Positions 62,542-64,000 of a DNA stretch of 64,000 nt are shown here, piece after piece (the first letter of the stretch is position 1; every line of letters starts with the position of its first letter). A program made the position numbers and the translations under genes. Where the stretch lies: NCBI GenBank assembly GCA_002914845.1, contig JXTC01000161.1, forward strand, positions 124,001-188,000. Direction: 5' to 3'. A model generated the notes under the pieces. It saw only the letters and a list, made by a program, of their open reading frames with translations. It did no database searches and was not told the origin of the DNA. Source of the DNA: Trema orientale. Its lineage: Eukaryota > Streptophyta > Magnoliopsida > Rosales > Cannabaceae.

Positions 62542-64000
62542 GAGGAGGAAGAAGAAGAGTCCACGGTGGGCAAATCAACGGCGGAGATTGGAGAACCGCC
62601 GGGGAATCAAGCGGTGAAGAATGAGCGAGACAAAACAAGGAAAGACTCAGACTCAGATACGTAAAGCCATAAAAATTATTATCTCATACTTGTTGTCGAG
62701 AGTCCATTAATAGGAACTTTTTTAAGCTTTTCTCCTCTCTTTTTTTTTTTGAATTATTTATTTTTGAGGAGAAAAAAAAAAACTGATAAGAGAATATAAA
62801 ATGAAAAAAAGAATTAAGAATTTGCTTGGCTTCAAAGGCGTTTCGAAGAGAGAAAGATGAACGAATGAATAATGGAAAGGTTGAAATTTGGAGTCACAAT
62901 TTGGATTTGCAAATGCAGGAGGCTCTCTTTCTCTCTCTCTCTCTAGGAGGATGAGGACGACGTCAATTAATTAGAGAAGAGAAGGGTAAAATGGTAAATT
63001 TGGGGAGAGGCACATACCAAATAGATTCTACTTCCTTCCCGCCACGACCGTATGAAAGAAGACAGACATAGTAGAGAGGGAGAGAGAGAGAGAGAGAGAG
63101 AGAGACGACTTTAAGGGATCTTTTTCTCTCATTTTCCCCAAAACCCAAAAAAGAAAGACGGTAACCGTAACCACATTATCTGTTTGTCTCGCAATTTCTT
63201 TTATCTTCCACACGTGGTCTCCTTCTGGGATTATTGGAAAAAGGACGCGTGTTTGATAATTGAATGATGTGAGTCCACTTAAGTTCACACAATTTCATAG
63301 TAAATTGATATCAATTCCGCCCGGTATAGCACTATTATCTCAATTATAATTGTAATTACAAATAAAAATATTAACCTCATGTTAATTTTTTTTTATTGCT
63401 ATAAAATACTATATTTGTTCATTAATACAAATTACTAGTTATTAGTTTATCATAATCTTACTCTGAAATCCATTTTCCCTTTTTTTTTTTTTAAGTTTAT
63501 AAAGAAGAAAAATTGTTGGATAACAACTGAAAAACGAAAAGCTTGAGCTCTCATGATAATGTTTTAAATGTTGAGATATAGAGATTGGCATATTTTTTTT
63601 TTTTTTTTGCTTTTGCTTTTTTCGATCTCATAGATATGGCATTTAAAAACAGAGTGTATCCATATTTTCCATATGTGGCTGCGTACTACCACAAGCTATG
63701 TTCCATCCATCAAATATCAGTAACGTATTTTATTTGACAATATGATATCTTTATTCGTGTTTTATAATTATATCTTTTAGCTTTTATATCAGAACTATTT
63801 TTACATTTTTTTTTTAATAATCAGAACTATTTTCACTTACTTCTATTATATTTCAAATTAAAGATCCTATAAAAATCATCAATATGATCCCTTCAAAAAA
63901 AAAAGAAAGAAAAATCACCAATATGTTCTAATTGGAAACTTCGTGACAATGCCATAGTGATACCAATACTGCTTACGAGTGTCCACTGTTTATCTATTTA
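62264..64000. other. Leader/promoter side of the membrane-protein gene and downstream spacer
   Basis: 62264-62640 is probably the 5' leader, with TA/CA/GA microsatellites (62350-62395, 62504-62538) and a short upstream ATG frame beginning at 62478. Further out are CT/GA runs (62925-62945, 63077-63105) and AT-rich DNA to the window end. No additional gene was recognised. Confidence 0.5.
62504..62538. repeat. (GA)n microsatellite in a gene leader
   Basis: About 17 GA units just upstream of the membrane-protein start, on the plus strand (CT on the sense strand). Confidence 0.85.

Overview
This is a window of plant nuclear DNA, most likely from a eudicot. It is AT-rich, with GT-AG introns, long intergenic spacers crowded with small DNA transposons, GA/CT-rich gene leaders, and proteins of typical land-plant families: SUMO, a GH17 glucanase with an X8 domain, an ANTH clathrin adaptor and a plant ARM-repeat protein. 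One ambiguous base (N) lies at 21212. Nothing prokaryotic or organellar was seen.

Seven protein-coding genes are supported. From left to right they are: an intronless RING-finger protein (6996-7625, minus); an 11-exon P-loop ATPase of 559 aa (10685-14791, minus); an intronless 571-aa ARM-repeat protein (24875-26590, plus); an intronless 600-aa ANTH/AP180-type clathrin assembly protein (31390-33192, minus); a 3-exon, 477-aa secreted beta-1,3-glucanase with a C-terminal X8 domain (44518-46639, minus); a 3-exon, 101-aa SUMO (54802-56499, plus); and a 9-exon, 676-aa multi-pass membrane protein of unknown function (57340-62263, minus), convergent with SUMO. Exon structures were worked out by hand from splice sites and reading phase. 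They show that the longest open frames for the glucanase and the membrane protein have false starts or ends. The genes do not form an obvious pathway; this is an ordinary plant gene neighbourhood.

The spacers carry most of the unusual structure. At 17141-20575 two solo-LTR-like fossils are nested, the inner one at 17280-19081. A 2.74-kb Mutator-like element (39337-42079) has ~200-bp terminal inverted repeats and a perfect 9-bp target duplication, and it contains a second foldback element. Also present are a PIF/Harbinger-like element (38028-38741, TAA duplication), a hAT-like element (48251-48878), and at least six foldback/MITE families, several with two or more copies in this window. One copy (49825-49972) could fold into an almost perfect hairpin. 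A ~0.8-0.9-kb tandem duplication lies at 34558-36245.

I did not find a convincing new multi-gene system. The best candidates for new biology are the unnamed 676-aa membrane protein, the plant ATPase with a Walker-B-like motif lacking the usual acidic pair, and an intron in the glucanase gene whose retention would replace the last cysteine of the X8 domain with a hydrophobic tail.
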